Assembly (NCBI GenBank): GCA_030453435.1
Contig: JAKDKI010000165.1
Span: 1 to 5,586 of the forward strand
Length of the DNA stretch: 5,586 bases
Source: Kocuria sp.
Lineage (GTDB): Bacteria > Actinomycetota > Actinomycetes > Actinomycetales > Micrococcaceae
Direction: 5' to 3'
Part shown: positions 1-5,236 of the stretch, in pieces
Layout: the number at the start of each line of letters is the position of its first letter
How positions within the stretch are numbered: the first letter of the stretch is position 1
The notes under the pieces: generated by a model
Told to the model about the DNA's origin: nothing
The model's database searches: none
The model's input: only the letters and a program-made list of their open reading frames with translations
Position numbers and translations under genes: made by a program

Positions 1-316
1 GGGGCAACGTTTCCCACGAGGGGAAGTTCATGACCTGCTCAGCCGGCAGGTAGGACGCCAGTGCCGCCTCTAGATCCTCTGCCTCACGGCCGGCCGCGGT
101 GACCACGAATGTCACGGGAGCGGCACCGGTTGGTGAGCCGGCGGCGTCGTCGTGGAGACCCGCCACGATCTGCGCCAGGATGGGTGCGCGCAATCCGTCC
201 GGGGCGCTGATGATCGTTTCGCTCGATCGTTCGGCCGGCGGACGCGAGGCCTGCGCAAAGATATTGGCGAACGTGCGGTCCTCGGTGAGCGCGGTGTGCA
301 AACCGGTCAGGGACAT
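1..316 (-). CDS. mfd: Transcription-repair coupling factor Mfd, N-terminal fragment
   Basis: Mfd is the cytoplasmic ATP-dependent translocase that removes stalled RNA polymerase and recruits UvrA to damage on the transcribed strand. Only the first 105 codons lie here; the gene continues past the left edge. The visible part matches the UvrB-like N-terminal domain: a helical start (MSLTGLHTALTEDRTFANIF), the strand-turn VVTAAGREAEDLEAAL (residues 71-86), which stands where UvrB has its P-loop but is degenerate as usual in Mfd, and FPSWETLP (98-105), the well-conserved lead-in to the HERLSP motif of the family. The ATG at 316-314 is preceded by AGGAG (plus-strand 327-331) with a 10-nt spacer. 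The gene is divergent from hemD and unrelated in function to its neighbours. The helicase and RNA polymerase-interaction domains cannot be judged. Identification rests on recognised motifs, and I am confident of it. Confidence 0.9.
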   Translation of the reverse strand, partial: MSLTGLHTALTEDRTFANIFAQASRPPAERSSETIISAPDGLRAPILAQIVAGLHDDAAGSPTGAAPVTFVVTAAGREAEDLEAALASYLPAEQVMNFPSWETLP

Positions 317-354
317 GTGCGGGTGACTCCTGGTGTGGGCGGCAAAATCCCCTC

Positions 355-381
355 AGAGTATCGGGGACGCGCCCAAGCCTA
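355..381 (-). promoter_or_regulatory. Candidate mfd promoter -10 elements
   Basis: Reading leftward from the divergent intergenic region there are two TANNNT hexamers of the kind used by the actinobacterial housekeeping sigma factor. TAGGCT lies at 381-376 and TACTCT at 360-355. The second would start a transcript near 348, giving a leader of about 32 nt that contains the AGGAG ribosome site. Neither has a clear TTGACA-like -35 at the right distance. Which is used, if either, cannot be decided from sequence. Confidence 0.35.
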
Positions 382-408
382 CTCGCCGTCGCAGACACCC
401 TCAGCTCG

Positions 409-414
409 TACGCT
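409..414 (+). promoter_or_regulatory. Candidate -10 of a leaderless hemD promoter
   Basis: TACGCT fits TANNNT and ends exactly 6 nt before the hemD ATG, so a transcript from it would begin on the A of the start codon. The only Shine-Dalgarno-like string nearby, GGAGG at 415-419, is 1 nt from the ATG, too close for normal use. No in-frame start codon lies 5-9 nt after it. Both facts favour leaderless translation. The -35 region around 386-391 is not recognisable. Confidence 0.4.
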
Positions 415-420
415 GGAGGC

Positions 421-1263
421 ATGAACGCTTCCGCCAACGCACCGTTGACCGGCCGCACCGTGGCCATCACCGCGCACCGCCGCGCCGAAGAACAAGCGGG
501 TGCCTTTGAACGGCAGGGCGCCCGCGTGCTGCACGCTCCCGCGCTCAAGCTGGTGCCCAGCGACCAGGACGACGCCGTTCTGAGCGCCACCCGCGACATT
601 CTCGCCTCGCACCCGGAGACGGTGGTCATCACCACGGGGTACGGGCTCAAGCGGTGGGTGACCGTGGCCGAAACCGCGGGGCTGCGCGATGACCTGGTGG
701 AACTGCTGCGCGAGACCACCGTGTATGCCCGCGGGGCCAAGGCCAAGGGGCAACTGCAGTCGCTCAAAATCCCATGCGAGTACACGGGCCAGTCCGGGCG
801 CACCAGCGAACTCCTCGACACGTTGCTGGCGCGGGATGCACGCGGCACGGTCGCCGTCCAAGTGCACGGCATCACCGACGATCAACAACTCTCGCGCTTG
901 TCCCAAGCCGGTTTCCGGGTCCTGACCGTGGCCCCGTACGAGTGGGCTTCCGCGGACGAGGGTTCCCGACTGGCCGATCTGACCCGCTCGATAGCCGCCG
1001 GTGAGGTGGACTACGTAACGTTCACCGCTGCACCAGCCGTGGACGCGTTATTCGACGCCGCTCGGACTGCGGGAACTTACGAATCGCTCTTAGGCGCCCT
1101 GAGGGGTGGCCGTTGTACCGCGGTAGCCATCGGACCCGTGTGCGTTCAGCCTCTGGAAGAGGCGGATGTGCTCGCAGTGGTCCCCGAGCGGTTCCGACTG
1201 GGAGCCATGGTCCGTGCGGTGTCCGAGCATGCCCGGTCGGAGATTCTCCCCGAGGGCTCGTAG
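421..1263 (+). CDS. hemD: Uroporphyrinogen-III synthase (HemD family)
   Basis: This enzyme closes and rearranges linear hydroxymethylbilane to uroporphyrinogen III in the cytoplasm, the branch point to heme, siroheme and cobalamin. The 280 residues fit a single two-domain HemD of ordinary size. Family features seen are GRTVAITAHRRAEEQ (11-25), TTGYGLKRW (71-79), YARGAKAKGQL (102-112), the VDYVTFTAAPAVDALF stretch (196-211) matching the conserved D-x-x-x-F-T/S-A/S-x-x-A-V signature, and TAVAIGPVC (233-241). Many actinobacterial relatives carry an added C-terminal winged-helix DNA-binding domain; this one stops at about residue 280 without it. It converges on the SUMT-chelatase gene, whose substrate it makes, across a 64-bp gap, so they are functional partners but not an operon. 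The RAEEQ-type N-terminus resembles copies beside nitrite-assimilation genes, so this may be a siroheme-dedicated paralogue (inference). The upstream region suggests a leaderless transcript. Confidence 0.85.
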   Translation: MNASANAPLTGRTVAITAHRRAEEQAGAFERQGARVLHAPALKLVPSDQDDAVLSATRDILASHPETVVITTGYGLKRWVTVAETAGLRDDLVELLRETTVYARGAKAKGQLQSLKIPCEYTGQSGRTSELLDTLLARDARGTVAVQVHGITDDQQLSRLSQAGFRVLTVAPYEWASADEGSRLADLTRSIAAGEVDYVTFTAAPAVDALFDAARTAGTYESLLGALRGGRCTAVAIGPVCVQPLEEADVLAVVPERFRLGAMVRAVSEHARSEILPEGS

Positions 1264-1327
1264 GGCGGGCCCACTGAGCTGAACGCTCGTGAGTCTTACT
1301 CCTGTGCCGAGGGCCCCCTTGTCCCCC

Positions 1328-3166
1328 TTAATCGTGAACGGCCTGCTCATAGTGTTCGATCACGAGTTCGATGAGCTCGGGCGGCGTGGGCGCATCGGGC
1401 GATAACAGCGGGGCCGCGGTGATGTCCGCGCCGGCCTTGAGCGTCTTGTTATGGAAGAACCCCGGGGCCAAGAGGTAGGTGGCCACCAGAACGCGACCGC
1501 TTGTGCCCCCTCGGTTCGCGTCCGAGGAACTCCCCGCGGACCTCGGTGATTCCCGGGCCTCAGCGACTGCGTCATGAACCGTGGGTTCTGCGGCCGAGAG
1601 GAAGGCCACGCGGACCGGCAGGCCCAGCTCGTGAGACAGCTGATCGGCGGTGACTCGGCAATCGCGCACGGCGTCCGGTTCTGAAGATCCGGCGGCGGCC
1701 ATGATCACGGTGTCGCGCTCGCTCATCGGCTCAGCGTCGACTTCTCGCAAGGCCTCGCGCAAGCGACGGGCCATGACCGTGGCCAAGCGCGGATCGGGGC
1801 CGAGGGCTGCGGCCACTCGATGATCCGGGTTTCCCTCAATCGCTTGCGCCATATCCACATACACGTGATATCCGGCCGACAGCAGGAGTGGCACGATCAC
1901 GGCGGGCGCCTCCCCAAGAGCTCGCGTCCGCTCCATCAGGTTGGGTTCCTGGACATCGACCCATGTGTCGATCACGGGAACGGATTCCAGCTCATTGCGG
2001 ACGGCCGCAACGAGCTGCGCGACGGCGGCCTGCCCGGAGGCGTTTCCCGTGCCGTGGGAGCAGGCCAGCAGAACGGGTTGCGCCGCCAACGTTTCCGGCG
2101 CTGCGTCATCAGACGATGCGGGCACCTGCGAAGCCGGCAGACCCGAGCCCGGCCGAGCGCCGTCGGCGAGCGCGTGGACTACCGCTCCGATCACTGTGAC
2201 CGCCGGGGACGCGCAGCCTGCGGCGGCGGTGTCCACAACTGCGGTGGCGAGGGTGCTGAACGTGCTGCGCTCAGCGGAGCTGAAGCCCTTTTCCAGAACG
2301 GCCAGCGGGGTGTCTGCGGCCAGCCCGTGGCGCGTCAGTCCGCTGACGGTTTGCGGCAGGGTGGCCACGCCCATGAGCAACACGATGGTGGCCCCGGATC
2401 GGGCCAGCCCCGCCAAGTGTTCCAGTTCGTCCTCGTCCAGGGGGTCGTGGCCGGAGACCACGGTGAAGGACCGGCTCAGTTCACGGAATGTCACCGGGAT
2501 CCCCGCGTTCTCCGGAACGGCCACGGCGGAGGTGATCCCGGGGATCACGTGAACGTCCACTCCGGCTGCGCGACAGGCCACGAGTTCCTCGCCACCGCGC
2601 CCGAACACGAACGGGTCACCGCCCTTAAAGCGGACCACCGTCTCCCCCGCCAATGCCGCATCGATCATCAGGGTCTGGATCTCGGACTGCGGAATCGGGT
2701 GGTGCCCGGGCCGCTTGCCCACCGGCACCACCCGCACTCCGGGTGCCAACTCGGCTGTGACGGCCGGGGCGAGGCGGTCAGCGAAGATCACGTCCGCGTG
2801 CGCCAACGCGTGCAATCCGGCGGCGGTGATCAACCCCGGGTCACCGGGGCCACCGCCCACCAGCGTGATGCTGCCTCCGGTTCGTTCCGGCACCCGTTCC
2901 ACGCTCACCGGTAGTGCGACACCGGCGGCCGCGAGCGCACGGCGCCATGCGGCGGCCCCGGTTTTTACCGCGGAATCGCTGACAGCGGGCAGGGCAATGA
3001 CCACGAAACCCGCCCCGCTCAAGGCCTGCGCTGACAAGTTTTCCGGGCGTTCGATGTCCACGATTCCGGCGGCGGCGCGCTGGTAGGTGGCTCGCAGCGG
3101 CGTCGTCAGTCGCCGCGGCCCCAGGAGGGCGACCGTAACGGAGCTGAGGTCGACGTGGGCGTGCAT
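1328..3166 (-). CDS. cobA: Uroporphyrinogen-III C-methyltransferase / CbiX-type chelatase fusion (siroheme synthase)
   Basis: This 612-residue fusion carries the later steps of siroheme synthesis. Residues 1-96 form a short Rossmann-like segment (VTVALLG, then AGFVVIALPAVSDSAVKTG) that looks like a decayed precorrin-2 dehydrogenase domain without a GxGxxA dinucleotide motif. Residues 97-333 are the SAM-dependent methyltransferase that turns uroporphyrinogen III into precorrin-2: VGGGPGDPGL (103-112), FKGGDPFVFGRGGEE (180-194), VIPGITSAVAVPENAGIPVT (207-226) and SFTVVSGH (233-240) are intact. After a linker (334-363) comes a two-lobed CbiX/SirB chelatase. Metal-site histidines are expected at H371 (CSHGT) and H434 (SAGYHVYVD) of the first lobe; the second lobe reads AAAGSSEP (490-497) and LLAPGFFHNKT (565-575) and holds a low-complexity Ser/Gly insert at about 540-556. 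The metal, iron or cobalt, cannot be told from sequence; iron is likelier given no other cobalamin genes here. The ATG has GGGAG five nt upstream. Confidence 0.9.
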   Translation of the reverse strand: MHAHVDLSSVTVALLGPRRLTTPLRATYQRAAAGIVDIERPENLSAQALSGAGFVVIALPAVSDSAVKTGAAAWRRALAAAGVALPVSVERVPERTGGSITLVGGGPGDPGLITAAGLHALAHADVIFADRLAPAVTAELAPGVRVVPVGKRPGHHPIPQSEIQTLMIDAALAGETVVRFKGGDPFVFGRGGEELVACRAAGVDVHVIPGITSAVAVPENAGIPVTFRELSRSFTVVSGHDPLDEDELEHLAGLARSGATIVLLMGVATLPQTVSGLTRHGLAADTPLAVLEKGFSSAERSTFSTLATAVVDTAAAGCASPAVTVIGAVVHALADGARPGSGLPASQVPASSDDAAPETLAAQPVLLACSHGTGNASGQAAVAQLVAAVRNELESVPVIDTWVDVQEPNLMERTRALGEAPAVIVPLLLSAGYHVYVDMAQAIEGNPDHRVAAALGPDPRLATVMARRLREALREVDAEPMSERDTVIMAAAGSSEPDAVRDCRVTADQLSHELGLPVRVAFLSAAEPTVHDAVAEARESPRSAGSSSDANRGGTSGRVLVATYLLAPGFFHNKTLKAGADITAAPLLSPDAPTPPELIELVIEHYEQAVHD

Positions 3167-3173
3167 GAACTCT

Positions 3174-3208
3174 CCCGGGAATTGAAGCTGAACCCCGGGT
3201 GTCCGGGG
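3174..3208 (-). promoter_or_regulatory. Overlapping alternative hairpins before the siroheme synthase start
   Basis: Read on the minus strand, CCCCGG (3208-3203) can pair with CCGGGG (3198-3193) across a 4-nt loop. Alternatively CCCGGG at 3199-3194 can pair with CCCGGG at 3179-3174 across 14 nt. The two share bases and exclude each other, and the second would bury the start of the GGGAG ribosome site (3176-3172). This could be a translation-control switch. No U-run follows the first hairpin, so it is not a typical terminator for the upstream glycosyltransferase. GC-rich DNA forms such pairs by chance, so confidence is low. A TANNNT hexamer (TAGCAT, 3227-3222) could start a transcript near 3215, just before the first hairpin. 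Confidence 0.3.
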
Positions 3209-3304
3209 CGGTCCGCACTCGATGCTATCGGTGCAGGCTCCTGATTCCGCAGGCCACGCGTTCCTCTACCGCCAGCGTTACTCCTCGTGACGGATCAGCG
3301 TGTG

Positions 3305-4336
3305 TCAGCGGCGCATCTGCTCGTTGTAGCCCACGCTGCGATCCACGGCCCGTTGCCGGTTGACCAGCCAACGCGTACCTCCCGGCAGGTTGGCGATCGC
3401 GGACTTGAACCGTACGCGGCGTTGCGTGGGCATCATTTCGGCGGCTCGCTTGAGGTGCTCCTTGGCGTCCTCACCGCGGCCGTCACGCAGCGCCTGTTCC
3501 GCTTCCGACGCCGCCGCGAGCGGGGATCCGTAGTTGAGTCGCCGCATCAGCTTGGTGCGTTCCTCCGCACTCAACTTCCCGTCGAAGCGACGCAGAGTTT
3601 TCTGCAGGGCCATTTCCTCGCCCGCGGCCATCCGGTCGCGCTGGGACTGCATGGACCCGCCCGTCCAGGAAATAATGTTGGTGACCTCGTCCACGCGGTC
3701 GAAGCGCCAGCCGAAGTAGATAGCGCGCAGCCACAATTCCCAGTCCTCCACGAAGACCTGCTCCGGGTCGAAAACGCCCACCTCCATAAAAAAACACCGG
3801 GGGAACAATCCGTAAAGACTGCCGATGTTGTACTCGAGAATCACCGACCGCTGATCTGCGGGATTCGGCATCTTCTCGCGGTACTGCAGGCGACCGGCGT
3901 TAATGCCTCCGGTCGTGCATTGAAAAGCGTTGGCGTACACCACAGTTCGCGAGCCACTCTCGTTGGTGTCCAGCTCCTCGTAGCGCTCCAGGAGCGTGCT
4001 CAAGTGGTGCGGCAACATGGTGTCATCCGCATCGAGGAACGTGATGAAGTCACCGGTGACCAACTCCAATGCCCGGTTACGCGCTGCACCACACCCAGCA
4101 TTGTCCTGCCGGAGCACGCGCACTTCACGCCCCGGGCGGCTCAAAGCCTCGTAGCCCTCGAGCACCCGTGAGGTGTGATCCGTGGAACCGTCATCCACGA
4201 TGAACAGTTCGATGTTCGGATGGGTCTGCCGCAGCACACTGCTGATGGCCTGACCCACCAGATCCTGACCGTTGTACACCGCGATCACCACGCTGATGAG
4301 CGGATGCTCGAGCTTCATTCCTGTGTTGTCGTCCAC
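3305..4336 (-). CDS. Family 2 glycosyltransferase (GT-A fold)
   Basis: This cytoplasmic or membrane-associated enzyme probably transfers a sugar from a nucleotide-sugar donor to a polysaccharide intermediate; the sugar is not predictable. From the chosen GTG it is 343 residues. The GT-A core is complete: SVVIAVYNGQDLVGQAISSVLRQ (15-37), IVDDGSTD (46-53) for nucleotide binding, DNAGCGAARNRAL (78-90), FLDADDTMLP (100-109) with the metal-binding DxD, and VEDWELWLR (196-204) with the likely catalytic ED. A charged helical tail of about 100 residues follows, with no membrane span. The GTG at 4336-4334 is preferred because AGGGGGAA sits 7 nt upstream; the reading frame stays open to an ATG at 4471, but that would cover the promoter. 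A second in-frame GTG at 4363-4361 is possible. It is divergent from the chain-length gene, which supports a role in surface or exopolysaccharide assembly. Confidence 0.88.
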   Translation of the reverse strand: MDDNTGMKLEHPLISVVIAVYNGQDLVGQAISSVLRQTHPNIELFIVDDGSTDHTSRVLEGYEALSRPGREVRVLRQDNAGCGAARNRALELVTGDFITFLDADDTMLPHHLSTLLERYEELDTNESGSRTVVYANAFQCTTGGINAGRLQYREKMPNPADQRSVILEYNIGSLYGLFPRCFFMEVGVFDPEQVFVEDWELWLRAIYFGWRFDRVDEVTNIISWTGGSMQSQRDRMAAGEEMALQKTLRRFDGKLSAEERTKLMRRLNYGSPLAAASEAEQALRDGRGEDAKEHLKRAAEMMPTQRRVRFKSAIANLPGGTRWLVNRQRAVDRSVGYNEQMRR

Positions 4337-4358
4337 GTTGATTCCCCCTGAGTTCGTG

Positions 4359-4380
4359 GGCACGCTCTCCCCCGCGTGCC
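4359..4380 (-). promoter_or_regulatory. Perfect hairpin in the glycosyltransferase leader
   Basis: GGCACGC (4359-4365) and GCGTGCC (4374-4380) form a perfect 7-bp stem with an 8-nt loop. On the minus-strand transcript the loop reads GGGGGAGA, which resembles a ribosome site, and the distal arm contains an in-frame GTG (4363-4361). If transcription starts near 4382, as the -10 TAGACT predicts, this hairpin would lie at the very 5' end of the mRNA, where it could protect it or hide the alternative start. Confidence 0.45.
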
Positions 4381-4388
4381 TGATATCC

Positions 4389-4417
4389 AGTCTAGGAAGA
4401 GAACGCGTGTGAACACG
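4389..4417 (-). promoter_or_regulatory. Candidate glycosyltransferase promoter with operator-like palindrome
   Basis: TAGACT (minus strand, 4394-4389) is a good actinobacterial -10, predicting a start near 4382 and a leader of about 46 nt. Upstream, CGTGT-GA-ACACG (plus strand 4406-4417) is a perfect 5+5 palindrome with a 2-bp centre. It lies where the -35 element should be, and no TTGACA-like hexamer is present at that distance. A regulator bound there would compete with or recruit RNA polymerase. The regulator is unknown. Confidence 0.4.
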
Positions 4418-4509
4418 TCCGGGAATTCGTCCACACATAGGGGCACGAATCGGTGAAATCTGCGACCACACCGAGCCAGAAGCCGTGCGGTGTCGTTACA
4501 GCTTTATGA

Positions 4510-4564
4510 GCAAACACTTTGGGGAACGACCCGAACCGCTTTCGCGCGGGTCGTGAGCGTTTGC
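4510..4564 (+). promoter_or_regulatory. Nested inverted repeat upstream of the chain-length gene
   Basis: Two perfect stems are nested: outer GCAAAC (4510-4515) with GTTTGC (4559-4564), and inner ACGACCCG (4526-4533) with CGGGTCGT (4547-4554). A small CGC-TTTC-GCG hairpin sits in the inner loop. The structure ends 21 nt before the GTG and just before an AT-rich stretch and the AAGGGGGAG ribosome site, so it would form in the 5' leader if transcription begins upstream. It may be an RNA element or a protein operator. It is not a terminator for the gene because it lacks a following T-run. I do not recognise a known riboswitch class. No clear promoter for the operon is visible in 4419-4560. Confidence 0.45.
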
Positions 4565-4585
4565 ATTTATATAAGGGGGAGATGA

Positions 4586-5236
4586 GTGAATCTCAATCAG
4601 TACATGCGCTGCTTGAAACAGCAGTGGTGGATCGTTGTCCTTGCCGCGGTACTGGGACTTATCGCGGGTGCAGCCTCGGCCATAATCATGCCGAAGAGCT
4701 ACGAGTCCCAGGCGCAGGTCTTCGTCAATGTGGCCAACCCTCAATCGGTCACTGACCTGCAAATGGGTGAACAATTCGCCATGGCCCGCGCCGGTTCCTA
4801 CGCTCAGGTCGCCACCACCAACTCGGTGCTGCAACCCGTGGTCGACGACCTCGGGTTGGACGTCACCCCGGAGGAGCTGGCGGAATCCGCAGTGACCGTG
4901 ACCAACCAACCCAATACCGCGATGATCACCATCACCGCCACCGGGGATGACCCCGAGGACACCGCGCGGCTGGCGCAGTCCACCGCCGAAAGCCTGGTGG
5001 ACGTTGGACAGTCACTGGAATCGGGGCCCCAGCGAGGCGAGCAAGCGGGCGTCAACCTGACTGTCGTACAGCGAGCTGCAACCCCGGAGAACCCCGCCGC
5101 ACCTTCCGCCGTGCTCAACACGGCCCTGGGCTTCTTCGTGGGCCTGGTCCTCGGCCTGCTCATCGTGCTGGTGCGCGGTGAGCAACCGTCCCCTCGTACC
5201 CGACGACTGCAAGCCGGAGGCTCCCATGAGCGCTGA
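4586..5236 (+). CDS. Wzz/CapA-type polysaccharide chain-length determinant, no kinase domain
   Basis: This is a membrane protein of the polysaccharide co-polymerase family, which sets polymer length together with the polymerase. The 216 residues show the family topology: a short cytoplasmic N-terminus (MNLNQYMRCLKQQWW), a first membrane segment at about 14-34, an extracytoplasmic domain of some 140 residues beginning PKSYESQAQVFVNV (36-49), a proline-containing ATPENPAAP (165-173) before a second membrane segment at about 175-197, and a short basic tail. Many actinobacterial relatives continue into a tyrosine autokinase with Walker motifs; here there is none, so the layout resembles the separate CapA/YveK adaptors of Firmicutes. 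The GTG at 4586 is preceded by AAGGGGGAG four nt upstream; an ATG at 4582 is in another frame. The stop overlaps the next gene by 11 nt. It is first in the operon and divergent from the glycosyltransferase. Confidence 0.85.
   Translation: MNLNQYMRCLKQQWWIVVLAAVLGLIAGAASAIIMPKSYESQAQVFVNVANPQSVTDLQMGEQFAMARAGSYAQVATTNSVLQPVVDDLGLDVTPEELAESAVTVTNQPNTAMITITATGDDPEDTARLAQSTAESLVDVGQSLESGPQRGEQAGVNLTVVQRAATPENPAAPSAVLNTALGFFVGLVLGLLIVLVRGEQPSPRTRRLQAGGSHER

Noticed and set aside
84..875. 263-codon open frame on the minus strand spanning the mfd start and hemD
   Set aside because: It crosses the mfd start, the promoter region and hemD in a frame with no recognisable family; it is a composition shadow.
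1264..1327. Possible bidirectional terminator between hemD and the siroheme gene
   Set aside because: There is a small GAGC/GCTC stem (about 1276-1288) and two distant GGGCCC strings, but no stable hairpin with a T-run on either strand. Termination may be Rho-dependent or lie elsewhere.
1820..2914. 364-codon open frame on the plus strand, antisense to the siroheme enzyme
   Set aside because: It lies wholly across a gene with strong domain matches, its product is Arg/His/Gly-rich low-information sequence, and long antisense frames are expected from strong third-position GC bias.
3193..3208. Rho-independent terminator of the glycosyltransferase gene
   Set aside because: The stem is strong but followed on the minus strand by TTCAGCTTC rather than a T-run, and it sits close to the next start codon; a leader role seems more likely.
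3287..4171. 294-codon open frame on the plus strand opposite the glycosyltransferase
   Set aside because: It is antisense to a gene with complete GT-A motifs, and its translation shows no domain.
4337..4471. Upstream ATG start at 4471 for the glycosyltransferase
   Set aside because: The added 45 residues have no family match, cover the -10, palindrome and hairpin, and there is a well-placed ribosome site for the GTG at 4336.
4568..4574. TATATAA as the -10 of the chain-length gene promoter
   Set aside because: Transcription would begin near 4580, after the ribosome site AAGGGGGAG has mostly passed, so it is better read as an unstructured AT-rich spacer.
4496..4909. 137-codon minus-strand frame across the chain-length gene start
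   Set aside because: It is opposite a well-supported membrane protein with a good ribosome site, and has no family resemblance.
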